Shown: one piece after another, positions 15,340 to 26,368 of the stretch | Position numbering within the stretch: position 1 is the stretch's first letter | How the letters are laid out: each line of letters starts with the position of its first letter | Origin: Ancylostoma caninum | Lineage: Eukaryota > Nematoda > Chromadorea > Rhabditida > Ancylostomatidae | Reading direction: 5' to 3' | Length of the DNA stretch: 64,000 nt | Assembly (NCBI GenBank): GCA_037903475.1 | Contig: JBAJFG010000043.1 | Location: 186,001 to 250,000, forward strand | Made by a program: the position numbers and the translations under genes | Notes under the pieces: model-generated | Told to the model about the DNA's origin: nothing | The model's input: the letters and a program-made list of their open reading frames with translations, nothing else | The model's database searches: none

Positions 15340-15485
15340 GCATTTACTAGTCGTTTTGCTAACTCTGGTAACTGTGCAACGAATGGCGTAATGGTTCGGG
15401 TGGAAATCCTAGCAGCAACGGTTGCCAGTTGCTGCCATTGTCCCCTTGGTTACTGCCGTCCCTCAGCAATTGCTGCTAAAGGGAG
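15340..15485 (+). repeat. Dispersed repeat, copy 1 of 3
   Basis: It shares the order AACTCTGGTAACT, CCTAGCAGCA, TTGCTGCCA and TCAGCAATTGCTGC with 62745-62875 on the same strand. The inverted form is at 63040-63165. Open frames through it (62 codons here, 60 and 108 in the others) are not conserved, so it is treated as non-coding. Confidence 0.55.
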
Positions 15486-16187
15486 GACAGATTGAGAGAG
15501 TGGTGAATCTACGTAGTTATAAATAAGCACAATTAAACTCTTGCTGTAGGGGAATCAATAACGAGTCGAAAAGGAGTAGAAAAAGGAAGTTAAGGTAACA
15601 GAAGAACAGCCACAAATAACATGTAATAAAGTAATGTAAGAGAAAACTGTAAGTGAAAGAGAAACTAATAGTAACAAGTAAAAGCAAATAGTAACCTCGG
15701 CTTGGTTATTGGCAAGAGAAATTAAATTGAGTTAAATTGAAGAGATTTCTTTGATAATAGTTGGGAATTTGTCCGATAATTTTTGGAGGAATAAGTGTCA
15801 AAGAAAGGGCAATGATGGCTAGCGAACAGTGACTCCAAAAATCAACTGCAAAATCAACATTTTTTTGTGTGGCCTCCTGTACCTTAGGATACCTGTGCAG
15901 GGAAGCAAAAAGAAAAAAAAATACCAGTTGTCCACGCTAGCAAAGCGCAATATTGTGAATGTAAAGAACACGATTATAATTGTGCACATAAGAGTATAAC
16001 TTTAAAGGAAACGGAAGAGAACAGGGGGGGGGGGAGAGCAGGTTGTGCCCATGTAAGTGAGCAGCCCCTCCCGTTGTTCAGTGGACAATATGGGACATGT
16101 GACCGTGAGTTCACCATTCAATTCATTTCTTTTCTGGCTGGTTACTGTCAAATCAACGGAGGGAAATGGTACAGTCTGGTAGGGCAG

Positions 16188-16393
16188 AGGTGGCACCTGG
16201 GTCGACTTTGTCCGCAATTACGACCTCGTCCCGAAGTCGGCCAAATAATCAAATTGTTACATTTTTTTGATACGTATGTGACGTGATTCCTTCCACTCTG
16301 ATGTTTCCCTACTGCCATTTAGTAAAATCTCCTCCAAGACGCATTCTGCGGACAATGTCGTAAATGCAGACAAAGTCACCTCAGGTGCCACCT
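16188..16393. mobile_element. 206-bp inverted-repeat element (MITE-like)
   Basis: The terminal inverted repeats begin AGGTGGCACCTG and contain the GACTTTGTCYGCA core seen in the 2266-2528 element, so the two belong to one family. The centre is non-coding. It is shorter and more diverged than its relative. Confidence 0.65.
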
Positions 16394-16519
16394 TTGGGCT
16401 AACAGACCATACAATTTGAGGAGCTGAACGTTCTCTCATGGACCAGTAGCACTACTCGACAGTTCATACACACATTCTTGCTCATAATTCCTTTCCCAGT
16501 CATATGATGTTAATGACTC

Positions 16520-16577
16520 TATGAATAAACAAATATTATAACCAGAAGTTATGAATAAACAAATATTATAACCAGAA
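16520..16577 (+). repeat. 28-bp tandem duplication
   Basis: Two adjacent, essentially identical copies of ATGAATAAACAAATATTATA plus ACCAGAAGT. It is a local duplication just left of the mariner element. Confidence 0.8.
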
Positions 16578-16825
16578 GTCAACTATGTGTTAACCAGAAG
16601 CCCGGGGAGGCATACAATTATTAGGTATGTGAAAAAGTTCCCGCCCCTTAGCGGTAAGTAGTTATAATAGTTAGTTATACTTGCAAATGCTCTGTAAACG
16701 CTGCTTATTTTTGTTGGTTTGACATCTGTCAATAATATTCGATGCAGATTTGTTTCGATTTGCATCAACATCATTGTTTTTTACTGAGAGGATCATGTCG
16801 AATTTTAGCCAAGTAAGCATTTCTT

Positions 16826-16947
16826 AGGGTGTGTATGAAGAAAAGTGGGGCGTTACCAGGCTGCTGTGATTGGTACATTGACTGAATTTGCCAGTCATAG
16901 TAACCCGGTAACGCACCGTTTCCCCTCACGATGATACACACCCCATT
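16826..16947. repeat. Imperfect hairpin inside the mariner
   Basis: The left arm GGGTGTGTATGAAGAAAAGT... and the right arm ending ...ATGATACACACCCC are inverted repeats of about 40 bp around a short loop, with GCGTTACC near the inner ends of both arms. It may be a tiny foldback insertion. Confidence 0.5.
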
Positions 16948-17121
16948 TCTTGTCACAACAACCCTACCGTTACCCTATGAAGACGGGGTTACGGTACGAA
17001 ATGGATAAGATATTCGTGTTGAGCACCCCAAATAACCCCCCCACTCCTGTACGAAATTTCGGCGAAAAAATCCTTTGAAAACTTTGGGGCCCCAATGTGG
17101 AGTAGTGGCTTTTTGGGAAAT

Positions 17122-17400
17122 GTCACCACAAGAGCCACCAAAGAAACGCTGGAAGCACTTTGCTGGGATGTGGTACCTCATGCGGGTTAATCACCAGACT
17201 GCGCTCCGTCAGAATACCGTTTGCTTCGGTCGATGTCCCACAGGCTATCCGCGCAGCGCTTCCAATCTTTTGAAGATGTCGAAAAACAGGTGAAGGAATG
17301 GATCATGTTGGAGGACCAGGTTTCCCACCGCTGCGGCTTCCATCTTCTTCCAGAAAGATGAGGAAAGGTTATAGCCACCTATGGCCAATACTTTGATTGA
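17122..17400 (+). pseudogene. Mariner transposase C-terminal fragment
   Basis: Ninety-three codons in one frame resemble the end of mariner transposases. The order is an ETLEAL..DVVPH segment, the SPD-APS-YRL-RSM block that carries the last catalytic Asp region, a helical segment (FEDVEKQVKEW), then LLPER-GKVIA-YGQYFD at the C-terminus. Two sense codons have become stops: TAA at 17188, where mariners have Tyr before SPD, and TGA at 17359, where mariners have Trp after LPER. The catalytic N-terminal half is missing, so it cannot be active. Family assignment comes from recall of conserved mariner motifs. Confidence 0.85.
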
Positions 17401-17469
17401 TGTGTCTGCTTTGTTTCTTTTTCATCAAGGCTCAATATCGCTTGAAAAAGGGCGGAGACTTTTTACATA

Positions 17470-17661
17470 CAGTGGATGTCAACGGCGGTGGCCCATCCGC
17501 GGCCTCGAAAATGACGCAACGCGACCGCGCTGCGCGCACTGTGATCAGTGTCGTCTGGTGCCCGGATGCTATTTCTAGTCGCTTTCTTTCCGATTTGATC
17601 AAAAATCCTAAAAATAAACGAAACGAGGTCGCAGATGGGCCACCGCCATTGACGTCCACTG
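17470..17661. mobile_element. 192-bp TA-flanked palindromic element
   Basis: It is flanked by TA on both sides (17468-17469, 17662-17663). Long terminal inverted repeats begin CAGTGGATGTCAACGGCGGT / CAGTGGACGTCAATGGCGGT. The CAGT start and TA target fit Tc1-like non-autonomous elements. It sits inside the right terminal repeat of the 16621-17668 mariner, so it is the younger insertion. A possible relative lies at 47958-48160. Confidence 0.85.
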
Positions 17662-17668
17662 TACCTAA

Positions 17669-19262
17669 TAGTAAATAGGCAGGACATTCGTCAAAACGCC
17701 TGCATGTGTAACCATGTACATTCTCTAAATTGGATGTTATTACTAGAAGGGTGGTCGAGTAAAATTATCTGTGAATATCATGGCTTTATGGCATTTTGGC
17801 ATATTGCTGGATATTTCTGAGGTGAAAATTAGAGGTGCATCGCCAAAGAAGTTGCTGGGCAAGTATAAGTAGGGCATATACATATTTCATAAACGAATGC
17901 AAGAGCTTAAACAACTTCATTCTTGACGTGAAATTAGATCCGATATTAGTAAATGCACATCATGTATTCGTAATCAAAGAAGTATGGTTGTAAATGAGTG
18001 AAAAATGTAAGATAAGCAGAATCCACGAGAAAATCCAGAAATGAATAACAATTAGCCCAGTTCCGCTGCAGAACTTTGTTTAAAAAACAGTTGAAGCAGC
18101 AGAAATGGTCGTAGTTTTGCAGAATTTCATCAAGGCAGCCACCTCCGTAAAGACACTGGAATGTTGCTGAAGAACCACGAAGACAATGATTGCGTGACGA
18201 CCTTATGGGTGATGAGGCCAGGACATTAGCCATCAAGAGTCGAGCTTAATTAGCGATCCCAGTGGAAGACAAGGAGCGTCGAGGAAGGCCGTGTTGTAGA
18301 ATATGCATAGCGATATCCGCATGAGCACTTTAGGCGGACTTTTGTGGGTTTCAAAATTAGTTTGGATGGAGTACTGTAGGGAGGCATGATTCATTCACAA
18401 ACTACCAAAAAACCGGAGATAAAAAAGAAATTTATGGAGGTCATTATTATACCTGTATTCGTCATGAGAATTATCCAAAAATTACCTGTCCAAAATGAGC
18501 AAGGAGGAAATCCCTAGGTTTTAAGGCATCATTACAAATACTACAGACATTTCGCCGTCACATTCGACCTACTCACCTAAAGAAGGAGGTTAAAAAAATG
18601 AAATCCGCCAAAATGTGTGAGGAAGCATCCAACATTCCTTCAACGACAACTAGCAACTGTGAAACAATGTATAGAAACTGAAGATAAAACGAAAAGGCTT
18701 TTCTTCCTACAAAATAAAAAAAATTCGAAGACTTACGCAGCATAGAGCCAATACACAATGCTTCCGCCAAAGCGTTGCTCTCCTCCAGCAAATCCACGCC
18801 TCACAAGCCGCAGACAACACTAATCGCCAGAATTATTTAGGGATTCTGCATTAACGAAGGGATGACCCCGGCGGTCGCCCTTTCCTTATGAAGGGAAGCA
18901 GTGAGCTGAGATAGGATATGTGGGCAGATGCTAGTAATAGTGATACATTCTACGCAGTGATGGACTTTTCACATATACCTAGGCCTGGATGTATCATTGC
19001 GATTACCCAGGATAGACCTGACGTCGACGCTAGTGTAACGATGGGTAAGTTCGTGGATTATTGAAGTTTTTACCTTGGGTGATCTTAATGATGCGGCCGG
19101 GAGTGTTGTGGAGGAGTGCACAGCTTCAGTTCACTTGCGTCAATGTATTGTTGGCATACACTAACGTTTGAATTTTGCTTTCGAATATGCGAATATTCGA
19201 TCAACCGAATTTTGGCGTTTTCCAAATAAATCGAATACTCAATCAAGAAAATTGCTTTTGAA
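17669..19262. other. Gene-poor stretch with weak Cys-rich frames
   Basis: No gene is firmly supported. Two minus-strand frames are Cys-rich: 18236-17946 contains QCLYGGGCLDE and FCCFNC, and about 18830-18735 ends CVLALCC before a GTAAGT donor. I could not assemble them into a phase-consistent model, so they are reported as an observation only. Confidence 0.4.
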
Positions 19263-19861
19263 TATCAATTTATGGCTGTTAGAATGTTTACAGGTGAATT
19301 TATATTAGATGCGACATGGCCGAGCAGACATTTGAGGAAAATTTTCTGAGAACACCTTCGAACACTAGACGTCAGACTATCGCGCAGCTCGCCCGCTGTA
19401 CAAGGTGCGTTTCCACACGGGTCTACGCGTCGGAGTAGAAATACCAACCTGGAGCCTCGTATTAGATGTTTCTAATTCTGTTGAAGCAGCAATTTTTTTT
19501 ATAAGATCAGAAAATTTCTATACTTGAAATGTATAGGATAATCCATCCCTACGGAGTAAAACTTCGTCAAAACGGGATGGGCACGAAATCTGCGCCTGTT
19601 TGGCATCACGCGTGTAACAAACGTCTTACGCTTTTGCCAGGATATTGTTGGTTCTTGAACTACTCCGTCCACAATAAACTATCTTAATAATTCAATTATT
19701 CGTTTATTCGGTTAGCATGTGGCGAGAGGAGCCACTATAGCGGAACATGGTTCGACTCTTGCCCTGGACCAATCAGGCTCTCCTTCGGTACTACCCCTCT
19801 ATCCCAGTGTCATCGAATAGGGCTAATCTAAAATGAAGAAGAAGCGTCTCGCTTCCACTCC

Positions 19862-19862
19862 T

Positions 19863-19901
<39 letters not shown>

Positions 19902-19902
19902 T
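19862..19902. repeat. (TTTA)n microsatellite
   Basis: About ten TTTA units. The paralogous tract in copy B (31679-31716) is slightly shorter. Confidence 0.95.
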
Positions 19903-20402
19903 TGAACCTGCGTACACGAGAAAAGGTCAAAAAATTAACTACAGACACTATGTTGAGAGAAAATATAAGTGAAGTGGCGACAGTGCGCTACCGGTCGAGC
20001 ACGCGAGTGTACCATACGAGACGCCAGCCTTTGTGTTTAATCTGTTCAGCACGTGTCCACAATTGGTAGTGCTGCGAAAAAGGACATATTTACTTATTTA
20101 TTTGTTTATTTAATTATTTATTTCTTTATTACACCCTCACGGGTGTGCCATCTAATACCGTGTAAGTATGCAGACAAGAAAAACTAACAAAAGGCCGTAA
20201 TTTTAAGTCAGAACTTCAGAACTCGAACTATTTAACTAGCTTTATGTTACTCCAAAGTGGACTGTACCCTCAGTTTCGAACTCAATTTCAAGGTGTTAAT
20301 GAGAAGGTTGACTGGTCAGTGAAAAGTCGTCAGTACGGTAGATGAAAGATCGTTTTGGTAACAGTTTATCCATCCCAAAAGAATGGATGTCTTAGTTGAC
20401 TA

Positions 20403-20947
20403 GCTTGGAACCCTGAAACAAGTTGTCGGCCCACCTTTACCCCAAAGAACTGACAAATCGTTGTTGGCAAGCTCAACGTCATTATGACATCCGAAAACAA
20501 GTTGTCGACAACCTTCTCTCCTGACAACTTGTCGGCAAGGAAGAGCCAAACAGGTAGTCGACAAGCGTTTGGACCAAAAACTTGATGCACCCACTGAAGA
20601 CACAAGGGCAATGGTTGACGTGGTACAGTTTGGAAGAGAACGGTTGGGGTCAACTTATGTTCTCTGCGAGCGTTCACGACGTCATTCAACAAAAGGTGGG
20701 AGCCGATTTTTGGCACTTTTGTGAAGAAGCTATTAAAAAGAAGGCGAAGACAAGTTGTCGACAAGTATGTTTTTGTTGGCATGAAAAGAGGGAAAACAAG
20801 TTGCCGACAAGCTTTTGGATGGACAATGTGTCGACAAGTAAAGGAGGAAAACAAGTTGTCGACAAGCTTTGGGAGAAACAAGTTTCAGATGCGATCAGAA
20901 CCTTGCTTGCGAAATGCTTTCCAGCAAGTTGGTTTTGGAGTTCTGAG
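20403..20947. mobile_element. 545-bp inverted-repeat element, copy A
   Basis: It is flanked by TA. The right end read inward is CTCAGAACTCCAAAACCAAC, and the left end GCTTGGAACCCTGAAACAAG is a degenerate match. The interior repeats the palindromic core AACAAGTTGTCGACAAGCTT several times in both orientations. The ends and core relate it to the 34906-35156 element. Open frames of 171 and 122 codons here are by-products of the repeats. The same element occupies the same site in copy B, so it predates the duplication. Confidence 0.7.
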
Positions 20948-22796
20948 TAGGGGTGGGGATTAAATCACTGATCGTGAGAGCGACAGCAAGCCTCTTGGCA
21001 CAGTGCTGAGCTCGTTAAATTCCCCAGGTATGATGGTTTTGAAGAATGCGAACAGGCGGCATTACGACCCCGGACTCGATTACCCACGACATGCTGGGGA
21101 AAATTGCAAAACACTGCCAAGACATAAGCATGAGGTGCTGAAGTGAAGCAGCATTATTGAGAGTAAAACACTGAATTTGTGATTCCAATGCAGATCAGCG
21201 GCATCTGCATAGGAAAAATAGCAATAAAAAATTTAAAAAATTAAATTCTTCCATGAAGACTGTCGAGCACCAAGAAATGAACTAATTTAGAACTGAGCTT
21301 GTGAGCAACCTATGGGAACCCTTTCTAGAGGGGTACAATAGTAGGACGTAGCTCATCAGGCCTCAACTGCCAGGATAAGCAGCACTAGCAGCTACTCCAG
21401 TAGCGCTTGTCACCAGCTCATGTTTTCGCCACGGCGCAAAGTCAGCGAACAAGAATGCATACATAATAATCGGAATCGTGGATATCTTCCAGGCTATTCT
21501 CAACCGTACAACAAACAATGTTCCATCGATTTCGCATGGTAATTAAGAAGAACCGCTTGTAAGTAGATTTCGACAAGTGTTGTGTTGTGCGTCGACGACG
21601 TTCATCACCAGCCGAACCACTTCGTGGTGTTATATGACCCTATTGACCGCTTTCATTAGTGGGGAACCAGCCACACATACACACAACCAACACCACACCA
21701 ACTAATGAATATCCCTAATCGGAATACGACAGCATACCCATGCACAGCAGTCGGTCTTGATGAAGCATTTAAAAGGGTTCCTTCCTGGCCACGAGTAGAT
21801 GGTGAAACCTAATAAGGTACCTGTAAAATCCCCTACTTTCGACGGGATTTGACATGGGTGACTCCAAGGGTAGAAAATCACTATAACTCTACCTGATAGA
21901 AGAACATTTAACATACAAAGCGTTCTCTATTGTTTTTTGATTGATTTCTCAGCTTGTTTCAACAATATGTTTTCTGCAATAACGTTTTTTGCCTTTCATC
22001 GGCTGCTAGCCTTCAGCCTTAGAGTCTTCTCACTTGGAACGCATGCGAAAAATTCAGAATATCACACAGGTCGCATTGTAGTCGTCCACATTATGAAAAA
22101 TGTTGGGACCTTTGCAATCACAGCAGAATAATTTTCACAAATTCCCGTGGCTTTATTGTGGGTGCATCTGAAATTTACAGTAAATAGAGCTGAAATTCAT
22201 GCAAGTGCTTCTTTCCCTTGATGGTGATTGTTATGCTGTCAACCTTCTTTTATTACACAAACGTTACCTTATATTTTGTTGATGGCGAAATTTGGGGTGT
22301 ACAGCACCATATGAGATTTCCGTCACTATTTCCGATCTTAGTTGAGAATTCAGTGGTGCAATCTTACTTCTTTTTAAATAGCAGTTCATGTGCGTGTGCA
22401 CGAGAATCAGCCACTGTCGTCAAAAAATGACTACACCACCGTGTTCAGCGCTTTAAGTTATGTGTGAAAATGTGGTGAATTTTGATTTTCACCTTGATCT
22501 AGTGGGGTTTCGGTCTACTTTTAGTCATGTTCAGACACGTTAACTTCTTATTACAACCGAAAGTTGTTTACACCCCAGCTGGAAAGAATGAGAATTTGTT
22601 GTGATCACAGGATACTATGAAAGGAAATAGGCGGGTAGGATGCCTTTAGACCGAAGAGAAGCCGGAACGACGGGGAATGGCACGGGTGATGGGTACGACA
22701 AGGATGTGGAAGTGGTGCACCTTTGCTCAGTAGTGTGGAATATGTCCCCAAACGGGTCCGCACCTGCGAGAGTGGTGCGCGTAGTGAGGAGCATGT

Positions 22797-22873
22797 AGGC
22801 GAATGCGAGCCGAGCGAAGCGAGCCCAGAAGAAGCCTGAGAGTCCGGTGTTAGCCAGACAATGAGGCTGGTAG
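22797..22873 (-). repeat. CCTGATCGTCCGGC-type dispersed repeat (copy A)
   Basis: A minus-strand copy of a short repeat reading CCGGACTCTCAGGCTTCTTC then GGGCTCGCTTCGCTCG. Related copies are at 34615-34690 (minus), 50745-50810 and 63653-63720 (plus). Confidence 0.6.
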
Positions 22874-23195
22874 CATGTGAAAAGGCGAAGAGCAATTGCG
22901 GAATTTCTCATTTCAGCTCTGCGACCAGAGAGATCAGTAGCTAAGATACATATGTTAAACAAACAATAAAAACGAAGAAAGAAAGCACATAAAACTCGCA
23001 GTTTTCGCATGGCAAAATTCTAAACAGTGCCTAAGCTTCTTGAATCAACCAGCATGAAAATACGCATTTTTAAAAGTACATAGCCTATGTAACACAAGTG
23101 ATGAAGTATGAAGTTCGAAAAGCTGCTCCAAGAGATGATGCCTCATGACTGATCCGTAAAAGAAGTACTTGCATAGCAATCCGCTCTACTTTGTA

Positions 23196-24115
23196 TTAGG
23201 TCGTCAAGTATGAAATGCCTGATTTTATGAGCGGTCAGTTTGACAGTCTGCATCTTCGAAAATTTACTAGATCTCTTCTCATCTTTATTTTCATTATGAA
23301 GGTACATCCTCTTCCGTTCAAAATCACTTCCTGTGTTTTTGATCAGTTTTGGAATTTTTGTTTGAAAGCATTTCTTGTAGAACTACTCAAAGACGAAAAA
23401 TCGTGTCGTTTTGGAACATCGGTTCCATTTTTCAGCTATTAGAGCCGGGGAAGCTGGGAACATCAGGGTAGTGTTAAGGGACATTTGGCTAGTAAAAGCA
23501 CTGAACAGCGTTTGCTTGGGAAGTTCTGCTCAGGTGACATGAAGCTGCAAAGTGAGCCTTATGATGAACCTGGATTTCGATGAGCTGGAAGCCGTAGCCG
23601 AAGCGGATAGGAGTCAAACTAGGTCAGCATAAGCAGCAAGGTGTGGCCTTTATATTCCATTAATATTTAGGTACTCAAGGCAATATGACCATTAAAAGTG
23701 GTTCGGTAAACGAATTTTTCCCAGTTTGACCCTCAAAAATGGGTGCCAATTTTTGACCATTTTTCACAAATCCACGCTGCTTAAGCCAGAGGAGCAGGGG
23801 TGAGGGCCCACCTGCCAGTCACTGTACTGAGCAAATCTTGCTCTATTTGACCACAAATCCTTTCAGGGATTAGCTCACTTCTTGCTGGAGAAAATGTTCA
23901 ATTTTCAACATCATGTTGGAAACGCTCTTCCTCACTTGATCGCCCACAGCTTTCCATGCTTCTAAGGTGTAGGAGCAGCCAAGCCATATTTAAGATGGCA
24001 AGGCAGTGGGGATAGTATGAGAGCTTATTCGGATATCTTATACTGCATCTTGCTTTAGAAACAAAACTCAAAATCTTCTCATCCAAAATCAGACATTTCA
24101 TGCTTGACGACCTAA
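23196..24115 (+). mobile_element. 920-bp internally deleted mariner, only in copy A
   Basis: The ends are TTAGGTCGTCAAGTATGAAA and its inverted partner (...TTTCATGCTTGACGACCTAA), flanked by TA. Copy B has the intact empty site (TTTGTAGTAACC near 35270). Transposase remnants are visible on the plus strand in broken frames: a KLQSEPYDEPGF / DELEAVAEAD linker typical of mariner near 23545-23610, and a C-terminal FQHHVGNALPHLIA ... RWQGS-DSMRAYSD region near 23900-24040. The catalytic core is missing and several stops interrupt it. A more decayed relative lies at 60310-60967. Confidence 0.9.
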
Positions 24116-25942
24116 TAGTAACCAATACAAAATTGTTAAGGATATATGGCGCTGATGATGAATTACTCTAAAATCTGCTATTAGAAATAGAGTGATCCGT
24201 TCGAGAGAAAAGTTCGAAAAGTAAGGATGTGAAAAAAAGAAACTTTTGAGAGGCAATTAAATATCTCATGAACGCTTGATAATAATAAAAAATGTTCTGA
24301 AAATGGAGAGGAAATTGCTTTTCACTAGAAAAAGGATCAGTTTCGTGGATGAATTCTTCACGCGTGGGTCTATCACCAACTACCACAGCAACATTTCCGA
24401 ACCCCCAACTCAGCGAAAGTGCTATGCTCCTTTCACAGATTTGACGATAACTGCATAGACGAGCTTCTTCAAATAAGCAAATTTTGTATTTATCCAAGTA
24501 ACAACATGCAACAACACAACCTTTATCGAACCAAATTGTTCACGAACAGCACAACTCATAAGTGTGAAAGTTTGAGAAAGCTCATAACACTCTTCGATCT
24601 TCCATAGACTTCTGAGGACCGAGAAGCTTTGGTATTAAGTTTTTACCACCAAATGTTAGTACGTCTTGCTGCTGAACAAACAGTTAGGTGAGATGAGTCT
24701 AGTGATTGGTTCAAAAATTTGGTGTGACATTGACATATTGATATTCGCAAGACAACAATTACCGATTGTTAGATGGGGATAGAGCAAGCTTTCCCAGAAC
24801 GACCACTTCGGAAGTGTTGACGTGAGAGAGCGTTGTACTGCACCCAGGAGATATGTACCCACTAGGCTTACAAGGGAAGTGCACGAAATTAGGCTGCTAA
24901 TCCGAGCCGAGACCTATATGTTTAGAGAGATTGTCCAACGTGATGTTAGAGTAAACTTGGAATTTGCTAAATGGTTTACAGAAGCCCACAGTTTCACATC
25001 GATGACCTCAAATCATGCTGATAAAGGAAGGATACTCCGGCAGTGTGACATAGCTTTCCTTCCTTCCGTAGCGAATTATAAACTGTCTTGGTCTTGTGCA
25101 GCTCCCGACGCTGATTTCAAATCAGTTTTTATCTTCCCCGAATCTTCTCTCCATCAGGAGTTACGCTCGTTTTTTCGCACGGGCACACCACAGGACAGTT
25201 CACGTGTAGGGCGCGCAGTTAGATCACAGAGTGGACCTAAGGTAGTAATGTCGTCTAGCAATATCTTCCCAATTCTGGTATATAGGGGTTTCTCAGACGC
25301 AGATCACGATTATCAATATCATCTTGCGTGAACATCAACGTCATCTGCCATTTCCCTGTCGAACACGTCAATTTTTCTCGGCTTTCTGTGGTAATTCTGA
25401 GCTTCTGCAAATCGTTTAGCAGATTTCAAGTACAGCATGTAACATCATGTTGGATAGGCATTCTAACTACAGAGGTCTCGTCAGGGATGGCAGCTTAAGA
25501 TCGTGCACTTCCCTTGTTGGCATTGCAAGTACTTTCTCTTATTTTCTGTATTCTTAGCGCACTTTTTCATGTTAATTACATCCGTATAGAATATTCTTCT
25601 GCAGTATGCTTCCATTTTTTGCACCCTTTTGTTTTAACCCTTTTATCCGACAAGCCGTTTCATCTGTTAAACAAGGACACAGTGTGTAAGCCTTACATGG
25701 GATTCAAGCACGGAAATTTGCAGCAAACATAAAGCCCTCAAATCGCAGCATTATACATTTTATGTCTCATTCTCCTAGCGTAGAGCTCTCATATATATGA
25801 AAATGGTTTTTTCTAAAGCTGATTATTTCAAGAAGCAATGACAGTGCTCAGCCCTCCGCTTCGCAAGATTTTTTTCTACGTTGCTTTTGTTCTTTCTATT
25901 AAGCAGTCCATACCTTAGTTGCAAACCGTCTAATCTCAGAGA

Positions 25943-25948
25943 TTTTAG
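25943..25948 (+). promoter_or_regulatory. Putative trans-splice acceptor TTTTAG
   Basis: TTTTAG sits immediately before the ATG of the Kunitz-type gene and is identical in copy B (37093-37098). This position and sequence fit a nematode spliced-leader acceptor and support the chosen start. A cis-spliced 5' exon is the alternative. Confidence 0.5.
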
Positions 25949-26304
25949 ATGAGAATTACGCTGTTCATACTTTGCTTCTTTATCTACTACTGTTCCGTCG
26001 AAGCCAAAAGGAAACTACTAGATCGGAAGCCACCAGTTCGTGAAAGGTGCAAAAAGCACATAATGTGCCTCCTGAAAGCCTGCATGAAATCCAAAACATA
26101 GTAAGTACCATTGTTATTATGAGGGGATGTTGTATGATCCATCACCAGTTGCAAAAGTGATAGCTCGTTCCTGAAAAGTTTATCACATGCTCCAGCTATA
26201 CATACTCCAACGGCGCTTGCACAAAAGTCGTTGGCTGTTCGTGCATTGGTGAAAATAGATTCTCAACCATGGAAAGGTGCAAGAAGATTTGCGAAGGGCG
26301 CTGA
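25949..26304 (+). CDS. Secreted Kunitz-type protein, copy A (two exons)
   Basis: Exon 1 is 25949-26100, the intron 26101-26195 (GTAAGT...CTCCAG), exon 2 26196-26304; together 86 residues. Residues 1-19 form a signal peptide (MRITLFILCFFIYYCSVEA). The mature part carries the Kunitz cysteine pattern C34-x10-C45-x13-C59-x7-C67-x11-C79-x3-C83, with YY and NGAC before C59 and GEN-F after C67; the canonical spacing is 8-15-7-12-3. Two extra cysteines, C40 and C65, could form a fourth bridge. Kunitz domains usually inhibit serine proteases; the residue after the second cysteine (P1) is Met, which suggests a non-trypsin target (inference). The ATG directly follows TTTTAG, a plausible spliced-leader acceptor, and AATAAA lies about 60 bp past the stop. 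The mature region is strongly diverged from copy B although the intron is not. Confidence 0.85.
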
Positions 26305-26362
26305 CCGCCTCACAGTGTTCTGTGTATTGTTCGTACATGGCCAGCCAATGGACGATCAATTT

Positions 26363-26368
26363 AATAAA
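26363..26368 (+). terminator. AATAAA poly(A) signal, Kunitz copy A
   Basis: AATAAA 58 bp after the TGA, conserved at the same offset in copy B. Confidence 0.65.

Larger units (their letters stand above)
2529..16187. other. Long gene-poor stretch
   Basis: No gene is supported over about 13.6 kb. It contains homopolymer C runs (6190-6206, 9275-9287, 12581-12592), TTCGAATA-type AT-rich patches near 6950-7100, and open frames up to about 130 codons without matching splice sites. Two possible signal-peptide-like starts, near 2830 and 10787, were examined and not accepted. A one-off copy of a dispersed repeat lies at 15340-15485 and is listed separately. Diverged exons could be missed by eye. Confidence 0.4.
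16621..17668 (+). mobile_element. Decayed mariner element with nested insertion
   Basis: The left end reads TTAGGTATGTGAAAAAGTTC after a TA dinucleotide. The right end, once the nested 17470-17661 element is removed, reads GGGCGGAGACTTTTTACATA then CCTAA, followed by TA. The ends are matching mariner terminal repeats and TA is the standard target duplication of Tc1/mariner elements. An ATG at 16797 (MSNFSQ...) resembles a mariner transposase start. The middle is deleted and replaced partly by a hairpin (16826-16947). The transposase C-terminus survives at 17122-17400. Confidence 0.85.

Noticed and set aside
19726..19790. Possible tRNA-like segment with GGTTCGACTC
   Set aside because: The flanking bases do not form a T-stem or acceptor stem, and copy B has a changed loop (GGTTTGACTC).
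20366..20950. 171- and 122-codon frames, repeated at 32179-32763
   Set aside because: They run through an inverted-repeat transposon with iterated AACAAGTTGTCGACAAGC cores and have no protein-like features.
24822..25331. 169-codon plus-strand frame upstream of Kunitz copy A
   Set aside because: Copy B has a 2-bp insertion and other indels that break the frame while the DNA is otherwise nearly identical.
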